Shown here piece by piece: positions 1 through 6,747 of a stretch of DNA of 6,747 bases (positions are counted from its first letter, which is position 1; every line of letters begins with the position of its first letter). The translations under genes and the position numbers were made by a program. The stretch lies in assembly GCA_947475795.1 (NCBI GenBank), contig CANJOX010000176.1, positions 1 to 6,747 on the forward strand, in the 5' to 3' direction. The DNA comes from Gemmatimonadota bacterium (GTDB lineage Bacteria > Gemmatimonadota > Gemmatimonadetes > Gemmatimonadales > Gemmatimonadaceae). The notes under the pieces were generated by a model. The model saw nothing but the letters and a program-made list of their open reading frames with translations. It was not told the origin of the DNA and ran no database searches.

Positions 1-22
1 CAGTGCACGAGCGGATGGACAT
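1..22 (-). CDS. 5' end of an unidentified minus-strand gene, cut by the window edge
   Basis: An ATG on the minus strand at 22-20 opens a frame reading MSIRSCT before the window ends. A GGAG ribosome binding site lies six bases upstream of this ATG (minus strand, ggag-tcgttg-ATG). That is ideal spacing and the main reason for the call. Seven residues are too few to assign a family, so no function is proposed. If real, the 348 bp between this start and the stop of the kinase-family gene at 371 is its upstream region and would hold its promoter and any leader RNA. The alternative is that the ATG and GGAG coincide by chance and the gene starts elsewhere. Confidence 0.4.
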
Positions 23-165
23 CAACGACTCCGAAGGGAAGGGGTTGGTGCACGCGACCAATCGCGCGACACAATCACAGACATGGATGGTACGCGCTGG
101 CGCTGCCGCCCGCTGCATCGGCCGCGTATCGGCCGTGTGTCCCCTCCGGGGGACGGGCACTGGCG

Positions 166-224
166 CCACCAGAGGACAACGTCCGGCCCGGCGCATCGGT
201 TTCCGCCGGCCGTTCCTCTGGCGG
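166..224 (-). promoter_or_regulatory. Possible structured RNA leader (long two-part hairpin)
   Basis: Positions 166-176 and 214-224 are complementary over 11 positions. Ten pair as Watson-Crick. The odd one (168 against 222) is a G-U pair in minus-strand RNA but an A-C mismatch in plus-strand RNA. Inside, CGGCC at 184-188 pairs with GGCCG at 208-212 and GGCG at 190-193 pairs with CGCC at 204-207, leaving one bulged C (189) and a 10-base loop. The strand bias of the wobble and the position upstream of the minus-strand start at 22 suggest a leader element. It matches no riboswitch class I recognise, and at this GC content a chance hairpin is possible. Confidence 0.3.
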
Positions 225-302
225 ACGGAGAAATGTGTGGTGGCACGACTCGTGCACTAACCGGTAGTCGAGGGGAGAGTGTGCAGGACGTGCTTCGTGG
301 AG

Positions 303-355
303 GGGCACGCGCACCCCGTCGCCGGGCTTCCGGTGGCGGGGTGTTCTGCGTGCCC
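303..355 (-). terminator. Long GC-rich hairpin just downstream of the kinase-family gene
   Basis: The inner stem pairs 312-325 with 330-343 around a GCTT loop. The outer stem pairs GGGCACGC (303-310) with GCGTGCCC (348-355), separated from the inner one by 1 and 4 unpaired bases. It begins 15 bases past the stop codon of the minus-strand kinase-family gene, so a role in 3'-end formation is the simplest reading. There is no T tract on either side, so a classical intrinsic terminator is not shown. Two inner pairs are G-U in plus-strand RNA but A-C mismatches in minus-strand RNA, so the fold is better on the plus strand. Confidence 0.35.
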
Positions 356-370
356 GACCGGCGCGACCGC

Positions 371-1276
371 CTAGCGAACGACCGTGAGCGCTCCGGCGCG
401 GACGTGCACCGCGATGTCGCCGGTGGCGGACCGGTGGAGCTCGCCATCGGTCTCGAACAGCGGCGGAGCCTCGAACGACAGCCGGAACGTGCCGTCGCGA
501 TGGACCTGCACGTGCGGCGACGACAGGTGTGTGCCGCGGATCGCCCTGGCGAACAGCGGCACGCGGGCCAATGGGGCGACGTCCCGGATCGTGATACACT
601 CGAGGACGCCGCTGTCGAGCGACGCGCCGGGCGCGATACGAAACGCCCCCCCGAAACAGCGGCCGTTGGCATACACCACCATCAGACAGCGGTCCGTCGG
701 CTGCGTGGGGTCGTCGATGCCGGCGCGCCGCGCGTGGAAGCCGCGATAGCCGAATAACGCGCCGAACGCGGTGCCCACATACGCGGCCGTGCCGCGCAGC
801 AGTCCCGGCGTCTGCATCCGCTGCAGCACGGCCACGTCGAAGCCGAACCCGGCCGCATTGACGAACGGGACGTCATTCACGAAGCCCACGTCCACGCGCT
901 GTGTGGCTCCGGCGGCCACATGGGCCACCATGCGCCGGACGTCGTGCGCCGGCGCCGTGAGCGACTTCGCGAAATCGTTCCCGGTCCCGGCCGCGAACAC
1001 GGCCAGCGGGACACGGGCGCCACCGCCCGCCTCGCCCTCGAGCAGGCCGCGCGCCGCATGACTGATCGCGCCGTCGCCCCCGACCACAGCCAGTGCACGG
1101 GCCCCGGCACGGCTGGCCTCCGCCGCGATCCGCGCCTCGTCGCCCGGCGCGCCGGTCTCCTGTACGACGATCTCGAGCCCCGCCGTGGCGAAGGCCTCCT
1201 GCGCCGCACGGGCCACCTGCGATGCCCGGCCGCCGCCGGCCGCAGGGTTTACCAACAGCACGATGGGGGCAGGCAT
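371..1276 (-). CDS. Diacylglycerol kinase / YegS-type lipid kinase family protein
   Basis: Encodes 301 residues, the usual size for this soluble family, whose members phosphorylate diacylglycerol or related lipids with ATP at the cytoplasmic membrane face. The N-terminal nucleotide-binding domain shows NPAAGGGRA (10-18), GGDGA (66-70) and AAGTGNDFAKS (95-105). The C-terminal beta-rich lipid-binding domain shows DVGFVND (129-135), NAAGFGFDVAV (140-150), IAPGASLDSGVLE (214-226) and TDGE (276-279). The canonical GGDGTxxE motif reads GGDGAISH here, and the usual DDG reads DSG, so substrate or activity may differ from DgkB. The ATG at 1276 starts directly before the conserved IVLLVNP strand and is the only sensible start, although no Shine-Dalgarno sequence precedes it. 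It lies 195 bp from the divergent lipoprotein gene. Family assignment is firm; the lipid substrate is unknown. Confidence 0.88.
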   Translation of the reverse strand: MPAPIVLLVNPAAGGGRASQVARAAQEAFATAGLEIVVQETGAPGDEARIAAEASRAGARALAVVGGDGAISHAARGLLEGEAGGGARVPLAVFAAGTGNDFAKSLTAPAHDVRRMVAHVAAGATQRVDVGFVNDVPFVNAAGFGFDVAVLQRMQTPGLLRGTAAYVGTAFGALFGYRGFHARRAGIDDPTQPTDRCLMVVYANGRCFGGAFRIAPGASLDSGVLECITIRDVAPLARVPLFARAIRGTHLSSPHVQVHRDGTFRLSFEAPPLFETDGELHRSATGDIAVHVRAGALTVVR

Positions 1277-1471
1277 GTGACACCAAGGGTAAAGGCGGGT
1301 ACAACACTGCAGCCGTGCATCACACGATGAGACGGCCTGTGCCAGCCACGGCATGGCGCCGTGGACCGGACGTGCGTTGCATCACGGAAGAATGCGGACG
1401 ATCCCCCCAACATATCCCGCCGGCGCCACCTCGGCGCCATGTCGCTTCGTAGTACCTATGGAGAACGCAAC
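1277..1471. promoter_or_regulatory. Divergent intergenic region between kinase-family and lipoprotein genes
   Basis: Both flanking genes point away from this 195-bp segment, so it must carry promoters for both unless transcription starts further out. A hairpin or operator-like inverted repeat, CCACGGC / GCCGTGG with a 5-base spacer, lies at 1346-1364. Two GGCGCC palindromes at 1422-1427 and 1433-1438 sit about 35 bp before the lipoprotein start. I found no -35/-10 pair good enough to place a promoter. The lipoprotein start is supported by GGAG eight bases upstream of its ATG. Confidence 0.5.
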
Positions 1472-2374
1472 ATGACCAGATTGCCGCTGCACGTCAGCAT
1501 CGCGTCACGCACGGTGGTGCGGACTCTCGCCGCGCTGTCCGCCCTCGCGCTGGCCGCGTGCCAGGAGGGCACCGGACCGTCGTCCGACAACATGGTCGGC
1601 GTTGGCTTTCAGCTCGCCCGCACGTCCGGTGCGACGGCGCTCGTCGCTCCGGCCGCGGGTGGTCCGGCAGGGAGCACCGCGGCCGCCGGCACCGTTCCCA
1701 CCATCACCACCAGCGCGGCTGGCATGCGCATTGCGCGTGACGGCGACGTCCTGCTCGTGACGAAGGCGCAGCTGGTCGTGCGCAACGTGAAGCTCAAGTC
1801 GGCCACGGCCGTCTGTTCGGATGACGATGACGACGAGTCCACGGGCCGGTCGTCCAACTCGTCGTCGGGGTCGTCGTCGAGTCGTGACGACGACGATGAT
1901 GACTGCGCCGCGATCCGCGTGGGGCCGTATCTGGTGGACGTCCCCGTGAATGGCGCCGACGGCGCGCGCGTGGCCGTCTCGGTACCAGCCGGCACGTACT
2001 CGTCGATCCGTCTCTGGCTGTACAAGGTCACGAGCAGCGACTCCGCTGACGTGGCGTTCCGTCAGGCCAATCCGGCCTTCCGTGACATCAGCCTGCGCTT
2101 GGAAGGCACCTTCAACGGCACGCCGTTCGTGTTCGTGAACGACGTGAATGCCAAGCTCACCGTGCCCCTCACCACACCGCTGGTGATCGGAACCGGCGGC
2201 GGCGATGTCACCGTGACCATCGATCTGAGCACATGGTTCCTGCGTGCGTCGGGCGGCTTGTACTCACCCGCCGACGCCAACACGTCGGGGCAGGTCCGGG
2301 CGCAGGTGCAGAACAACATCCGGAATGCCTTCCGGGCGTTCAAGGACAACAATAGGGATGGGCGTGAGGACTGA
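1472..2374 (+). CDS. Predicted lipoprotein, DUF4382-like, with Asp/Ser-rich insert
   Basis: Encodes 300 residues. The N-terminus has an Arg-containing n-region, a hydrophobic segment (about 15-29) and a lipobox LAAC ending at C30, so the mature protein should be lipid-anchored outside the inner membrane. The body is beta-rich: DVLLVTKAQLVVRNVKL (92-108), YLVDVPV (153-159), VSVPAGTYSSIRLWLYK (169-185) and FVNDVNAKLTVPL (221-233). This pattern resembles DUF4382-type surface proteins, a resemblance judged by eye. A 29-residue acidic/serine insert (116-144) lies between C115 and C145, the only cysteines besides the lipidated one. The last nine residues, DNNRDGRED (292-300), fit the DxNxDGxxD pattern of calcium loops. 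GGAG eight bases before the ATG supports the start; a longer in-frame extension to 1361 would hide the signal peptide and is rejected. Function unknown; metal binding is inferred. Confidence 0.8.
   Translation: MTRLPLHVSIASRTVVRTLAALSALALAACQEGTGPSSDNMVGVGFQLARTSGATALVAPAAGGPAGSTAAAGTVPTITTSAAGMRIARDGDVLLVTKAQLVVRNVKLKSATAVCSDDDDDESTGRSSNSSSGSSSSRDDDDDDCAAIRVGPYLVDVPVNGADGARVAVSVPAGTYSSIRLWLYKVTSSDSADVAFRQANPAFRDISLRLEGTFNGTPFVFVNDVNAKLTVPLTTPLVIGTGGGDVTVTIDLSTWFLRASGGLYSPADANTSGQVRAQVQNNIRNAFRAFKDNNRDGRED
1814..1906 (+). repeat. Trinucleotide-rich low-complexity coding tract (Asp/Ser)
   Basis: Runs of gac/gat codons at both ends and tcg-rich serine codons in the middle encode D117-D121, a serine-rich centre and D139-D144, with a cysteine codon at each border. 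GACGACGAGT (1829-1838) and ACTCGTCGTC (1857-1866) form a perfect 10-bp inverted repeat inside it. Such triplet runs are prone to in-frame length change by slippage, so the loop length may vary between strains. Confidence 0.75.
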
Positions 2375-2390
2375 CACTCACGTGGGTATG

Positions 2391-2425
2391 GAGTGGTGAG
2401 TTCAAGTTTCGAGTCGTGAGTGCAA
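2391..2425 (+). repeat. Left array of degenerate 7-bp repeats
   Basis: Five consecutive heptamers read gagtggt, gagttca, agtttcg, agtcgtg and agtgcaa. The shared core is (g)agt at a strict 7-bp step. The array starts 17 bp after the lipoprotein stop codon. It is the inverted counterpart of the right array at 2480-2542. Matching blocks are 2394-2401 with 2536-2543, 2405-2414 with 2529-2538, and 2422-2429 with 2491-2498. Confidence 0.6.
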
Positions 2426-2427
2426 CG

Positions 2428-2460
2428 ACGGGCTGCGGAGAGTGATTCTCCGCAGCCCGT
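2428..2460. terminator. Bidirectional terminator hairpin between convergent genes
   Basis: A perfect 14-bp stem pairs 2428-2441 with 2447-2460 around the 5-base loop gtgat. It lies between the convergent stops of the lipoprotein gene (2374) and acnA (2560), where a shared terminator is expected. The plus-strand tail after the stem is ttgctat, with a run of three T counted from the last stem base, so it is only weakly U-rich. The minus-strand side has no T tract. The stem is strong enough to block 3' exonucleases even if termination is inefficient or Rho-aided. Confidence 0.65.
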
Positions 2461-2479
2461 TTGCTATGAAATCCGAGTC

Positions 2480-2542
2480 GTTGTTCGACTGTCGTTGCTC
2501 GACTCAAGACTCGCGACTTGTACTCGCAACTCGAAACTCACC
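2480..2542 (-). repeat. Right array of degenerate 7-bp repeats, with a tandem 14-mer
   Basis: Nine heptamers in register read gttgttc, gactgtc, gttgctc, gactcaa, gactcgc, gacttgt, actcgca, actcgaa and actcacc. The first part is also a tandem 14-bp repeat: 2477-2490 and 2491-2504 differ at one base. The shared core is actc, the reverse complement of the core in the left array at 2391-2425. The array ends 17 bp from the acnA stop codon. A 7-bp step is not a coding period and no reading frame here is credible. Confidence 0.6.
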
Positions 2543-2559
2543 AGTTCTTCAGTCCCGGT

Positions 2560-5295
<2,736 letters not shown>

Positions 5296-5455
5296 GGAAG
5301 GGTTGGTCCTGCGCGGGCCTTTCCCCAGGGGTCGACCGCACGCGTTGCTGGACGGAGCCACTCATCGCGCCGTGACGCCACCCTGCGGGCAGCATCCGGT
5401 TCCGACGAGGCTCCGGGAAATATCGGGGCGCGCGCGTGGGAAGGGGAGGGGACGG
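5296..5455 (-). promoter_or_regulatory. Spacer upstream of acnA
   Basis: This 160-bp gap separates the stop of the patatin-ferredoxin gene from the aconitase start, both on the minus strand. It is large enough for an acnA promoter. The only AT-rich island is gatattt on the minus strand (about 5417-5423), but no well-spaced -35 element accompanies it. A weak 7-bp stem with two G-U pairs is possible at 5377-5393. No T-tailed terminator is seen, so read-through from the upstream gene is possible. A ribosome binding site AGGA lies 11 bases before the aconitase ATG. Confidence 0.35.
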
Positions 5456-6613
5456 CTACGCGCTCACGTCGAGCAGATCCTCGATCAGGTCTCGCGGCGC
5501 GGCGGGCCGGACGCTGATGGCGTTTTCCGGGCAGCAGCGGGCCACGGCCCCGTCCGCCGGCGAGAACTCGTGCACCCGGACCAGCGGGTACGCCTTGCGT
5601 TGGGCATCGAGGGCCAGCAGCCCGGGCGACCGTGCCACGCACAGCGCGCACCCCGTACACCGGGCGCGGTCCACCACGATCTCCACTTCGCGCCGCGGAA
5701 AGATCCCGCCCGGCGCGGCCATCATGGTGGGCAGGTGCGTCAACGCCTCGCGCATGCTGTCGTAGCCCATCTGCAGCAACTCCTCGACATGCGAGAAGTC
5801 GAACCAGCCGATGTGCGAGACTGTAGGGCGCACCAGCAGCAGCGGCGGGGAGGTCCAACGGTCCAGCGTGGCCTGTTGCTGCTCATGCATCATCATGGTG
5901 GCCGCGCGCATAAAAATCGACGCGAACCCTTGCTCGGCGACACCGCTCGCCAGCGGCACGTCGGCGATCCCCACGTCCACCGCGATCAGCGCGTCCACGC
6001 CCAGCGAGGCGATGGAGACCGGCAGGTTGTCGGTGGTGCCCCCATCGATGCACACCCGGTCGCCCACCACGCCGGGCGGGAAGAACCCCGGGAGCGCGCA
6101 CGAGGCGTACACCGCGTCACGGACGCGCACGTCGCGCAGCCCCGGACGACCGAACACCAGCGGGATGCCCCGCTCGATGTCCACGGCGGTGACCAGCAGG
6201 GGCGTTTCGAAGTCGGCGAACGTCCCCTCGGCCACCAGATCGTCGCAGAGGCTGCGGAGCGGCGACTCCAGGTAGATCGAGCGCGACAGCATGCGCTCCA
6301 TCAGCATCCCCACGTGGTTGATCCGGAACAGGTCGCGGCGCCGGAAGCGCAGCGCCCGCTCCGTCAGCTCGTCCACGCTGCGGCCGCTGGCGGCCGCCGC
6401 GGCGATCATGGCGCCGATGCTGGAGCCGGCAAACAGGCGCGGCGCAATGCCGGCTTCGCGGATCGCCTTGAGGGCGCCAATGTGCGCCATGCCTTTGAGC
6501 GCGCCACCGCCGAACACCACGCCGATCCGCGGCGCAATGCGCGGGACCGGCAGAGTGCCGGCCACACCGTCGACGGCCACCGGGTGGGGCAGGTTGCTGT
6601 CGTGGACGTTCAT
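5456..6613 (-). CDS. Patatin-like phospholipase fused to a C-terminal [4Fe-4S] ferredoxin domain
   Basis: Encodes 385 residues from the ATG at 6613. The patatin domain (about 28-290) has the Ser-Asp dyad of patatin acylhydrolases: oxyanion loop GGGALKG (35-41), nucleophile S65 in GSSIG (63-67) and D190 in DGG (190-192). This predicts hydrolysis of lipid acyl esters. There is no signal peptide or clear membrane helix, so it is probably cytosolic or peripheral. From about 310 to 370 a separate domain shows C319-x2-C322-x2-C325, an intervening acidic stretch and CCP (360-362). This is the layout of a single [4Fe-4S] ferredoxin like those of Bacillus and Thermotoga, with C361 the likely fourth ligand. 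Related RssA-type proteins are about 300 residues and lack this tail. An in-frame GTG at 6628 has GGAG ten bases upstream and may be the true start, adding five residues. acnA follows 160 bp downstream. Domain calls are firm; the physiological substrate and redox role are unknown. Confidence 0.9.
   Translation of the reverse strand: MNVHDSNLPHPVAVDGVAGTLPVPRIAPRIGVVFGGGALKGMAHIGALKAIREAGIAPRLFAGSSIGAMIAAAAASGRSVDELTERALRFRRRDLFRINHVGMLMERMLSRSIYLESPLRSLCDDLVAEGTFADFETPLLVTAVDIERGIPLVFGRPGLRDVRVRDAVYASCALPGFFPPGVVGDRVCIDGGTTDNLPVSIASLGVDALIAVDVGIADVPLASGVAEQGFASIFMRAATMMMHEQQQATLDRWTSPPLLLVRPTVSHIGWFDFSHVEELLQMGYDSMREALTHLPTMMAAPGGIFPRREVEIVVDRARCTGCALCVARSPGLLALDAQRKAYPLVRVHEFSPADGAVARCCPENAISVRPAAPRDLIEDLLDVSA
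5459..5686 (-). other. Monocluster ferredoxin-like domain at the C-terminus of the patatin protein
   Basis: These bases encode residues 310-385. They read as a beta strand VEIVVDRARC, then the CTGCALC ligand loop, an LL-x-LD segment, KAYPLVRV, and CCPENAISVRP, which is the normal order in [4Fe-4S] ferredoxins with one cluster. The second CxxC triad of a dicluster ferredoxin is absent. The domain is in frame with the patatin domain and no stop or frameshift separates them. Confidence 0.85.
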
Positions 6614-6632
6614 GCTGCCGTCATGCACGCGG

Positions 6633-6645
6633 TAGATTCTCCGGA
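6633..6645 (+). promoter_or_regulatory. Possible -10 element for a leaderless response-regulator transcript
   Basis: TAGATT at 6633-6638 fits the TANNNT form of a -10 element and lies seven bases before the ATG at 6646. That is the spacing expected if transcription starts at or next to the start codon. No Shine-Dalgarno sequence stands at a useful distance, since the only purine run (gga) abuts the ATG. No good -35 hexamer is visible. The call is inference from spacing alone. Confidence 0.25.
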
Positions 6646-6747
6646 ATGCGAGTCCTGCTGGTGGAAGACGACGAAACGCTGCGCCACAGCGCAACAGCCT
6701 ACCTGCGGGCCTCGGGCTTCGCGGTCGATGCCGCGGCCACGGGGAAG
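6646..6747 (+). CDS. Response regulator receiver domain, N-terminal fragment (OmpR-like)
   Basis: Thirty-four codons from ATG to the window edge read MRVLLVEDDETLRHSATAYL and then RASGFAVDAAATGK. This is the first beta strand, the acidic pocket (E7, D8, D9) that binds Mg2+, the first helix and the second strand of a CheY-type receiver, closely resembling OmpR/PhoB-family regulators. The phosphoacceptor Asp, expected near residue 51, and any DNA-binding domain lie beyond the window, so the output domain is inferred only from the wording of the N-terminus. Its start is 17-32 bp from the two possible starts of the divergent patatin gene. It may therefore share a control region with that gene, but a functional link is not shown. 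Confidence 0.85.
   Translation, partial: MRVLLVEDDETLRHSATAYLRASGFAVDAAATGK

Larger units (their letters stand above)
23..370. other. 348-bp intergenic region with several hairpins and no convincing gene
   Basis: The open frames crossing this stretch are compositional: they look like arginine-rich shadow peptides and have no recognisable domain. The DNA instead carries several inverted repeats. These are TTGGT/ACCAA at 45-61, GTCCCC/GGGGAC at 139-154, a long stem at 166-224, the palindrome GCACGA-C-TCGTGC at 243-255 and a long stem at 303-355. The likely role is the 3' end of the kinase-family gene plus the promoter and leader of the minus-strand gene starting at 22. I see no convincing -35/-10 pair. 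A plus-strand small RNA ending at the 303-355 stem cannot be excluded. Confidence 0.5.

Noticed and set aside
83..757. 224-codon plus-strand frame covering the left intergenic region and the kinase-family 3' end
   Set aside because: Half of it is antisense to the kinase-family gene, the composition is compositional shadow-like, and no ribosome binding site or motif supports it.
1316..1385. Direct repeat TGCATCAC at 1316-1323 and 1378-1385 in the divergent intergenic region
   Set aside because: An 8-bp repeat is likely to arise by chance in about 200 bp and no third copy or symmetry supports a binding site.
1361..1471. N-terminal extension of the lipoprotein to a start at 1361
   Set aside because: It would bury the signal peptide 37 residues inside; the ATG at 1472 has GGAG at eight bases and gives a normal lipoprotein signal.
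5296..5361. N-terminal extension of aconitase to 5361
   Set aside because: The extra 22 residues do not resemble the aconitase N-terminus, and the ATG at 5295 has an upstream AGGA and gives the usual family length.
6614..6694. N-terminal extension of the patatin protein to 6694
   Set aside because: It would overlap the response regulator coding sequence by 49 bp, and its Arg-rich residues are antisense to the receiver N-terminus.

Overview
The window is high-GC bacterial chromosome with densely packed genes on both strands. Nothing in it looks mobile: no insertion sequences, tRNA or rRNA genes, or CRISPR array. GC content, codon use and a lipoprotein with long Asp/Ser tracts beside heptamer-repeat intergenic DNA would suit a Gemmatimonadota-type organism. 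That placement is an impression, not a demonstrated assignment.

Layout from left to right. A minus-strand gene probably starts at 22, with a good ribosome binding site, and runs off the left edge. Positions 23-370 hold no convincing gene but are rich in hairpins, the most notable at 166-224 and 303-355. A minus-strand lipid-kinase-family gene (diacylglycerol kinase / YegS type) occupies 371-1276. Its divergent neighbour at 1472-2374 encodes a predicted DUF4382-like lipoprotein with a cysteine-bracketed Asp/Ser insert and a C-terminal Ca-loop-like motif. A 185-bp convergent intergenic region (2375-2559) follows, with a perfect 14-bp terminator-like hairpin set between two inverted arrays of degenerate 7-bp repeats. 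Next come aconitate hydratase (acnA, 2560-5295, minus), a 160-bp gap, and a minus-strand patatin-like phospholipase at 5456-6613 whose C-terminus is a single-cluster [4Fe-4S] ferredoxin domain. The 34 N-terminal codons of an OmpR-type response regulator begin at 6646 on the plus strand and run off the right edge.

acnA is a TCA-cycle housekeeping gene. The kinase-family protein and the patatin protein both point to membrane-lipid turnover, but they are not adjacent and nothing ties them into one operon. The patatin-ferredoxin gene lies directly upstream of acnA on the same strand, so two Fe-S proteins are neighbours; the gap allows either read-through or a separate acnA promoter. The response regulator and the patatin gene diverge with only 17-32 bp between their possible starts, so at least one promoter must overlap coding sequence or give a leaderless mRNA.

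The observation most worth following up is the patatin plus monocluster ferredoxin fusion. The heptamer-repeat structure around the convergent terminator comes next.
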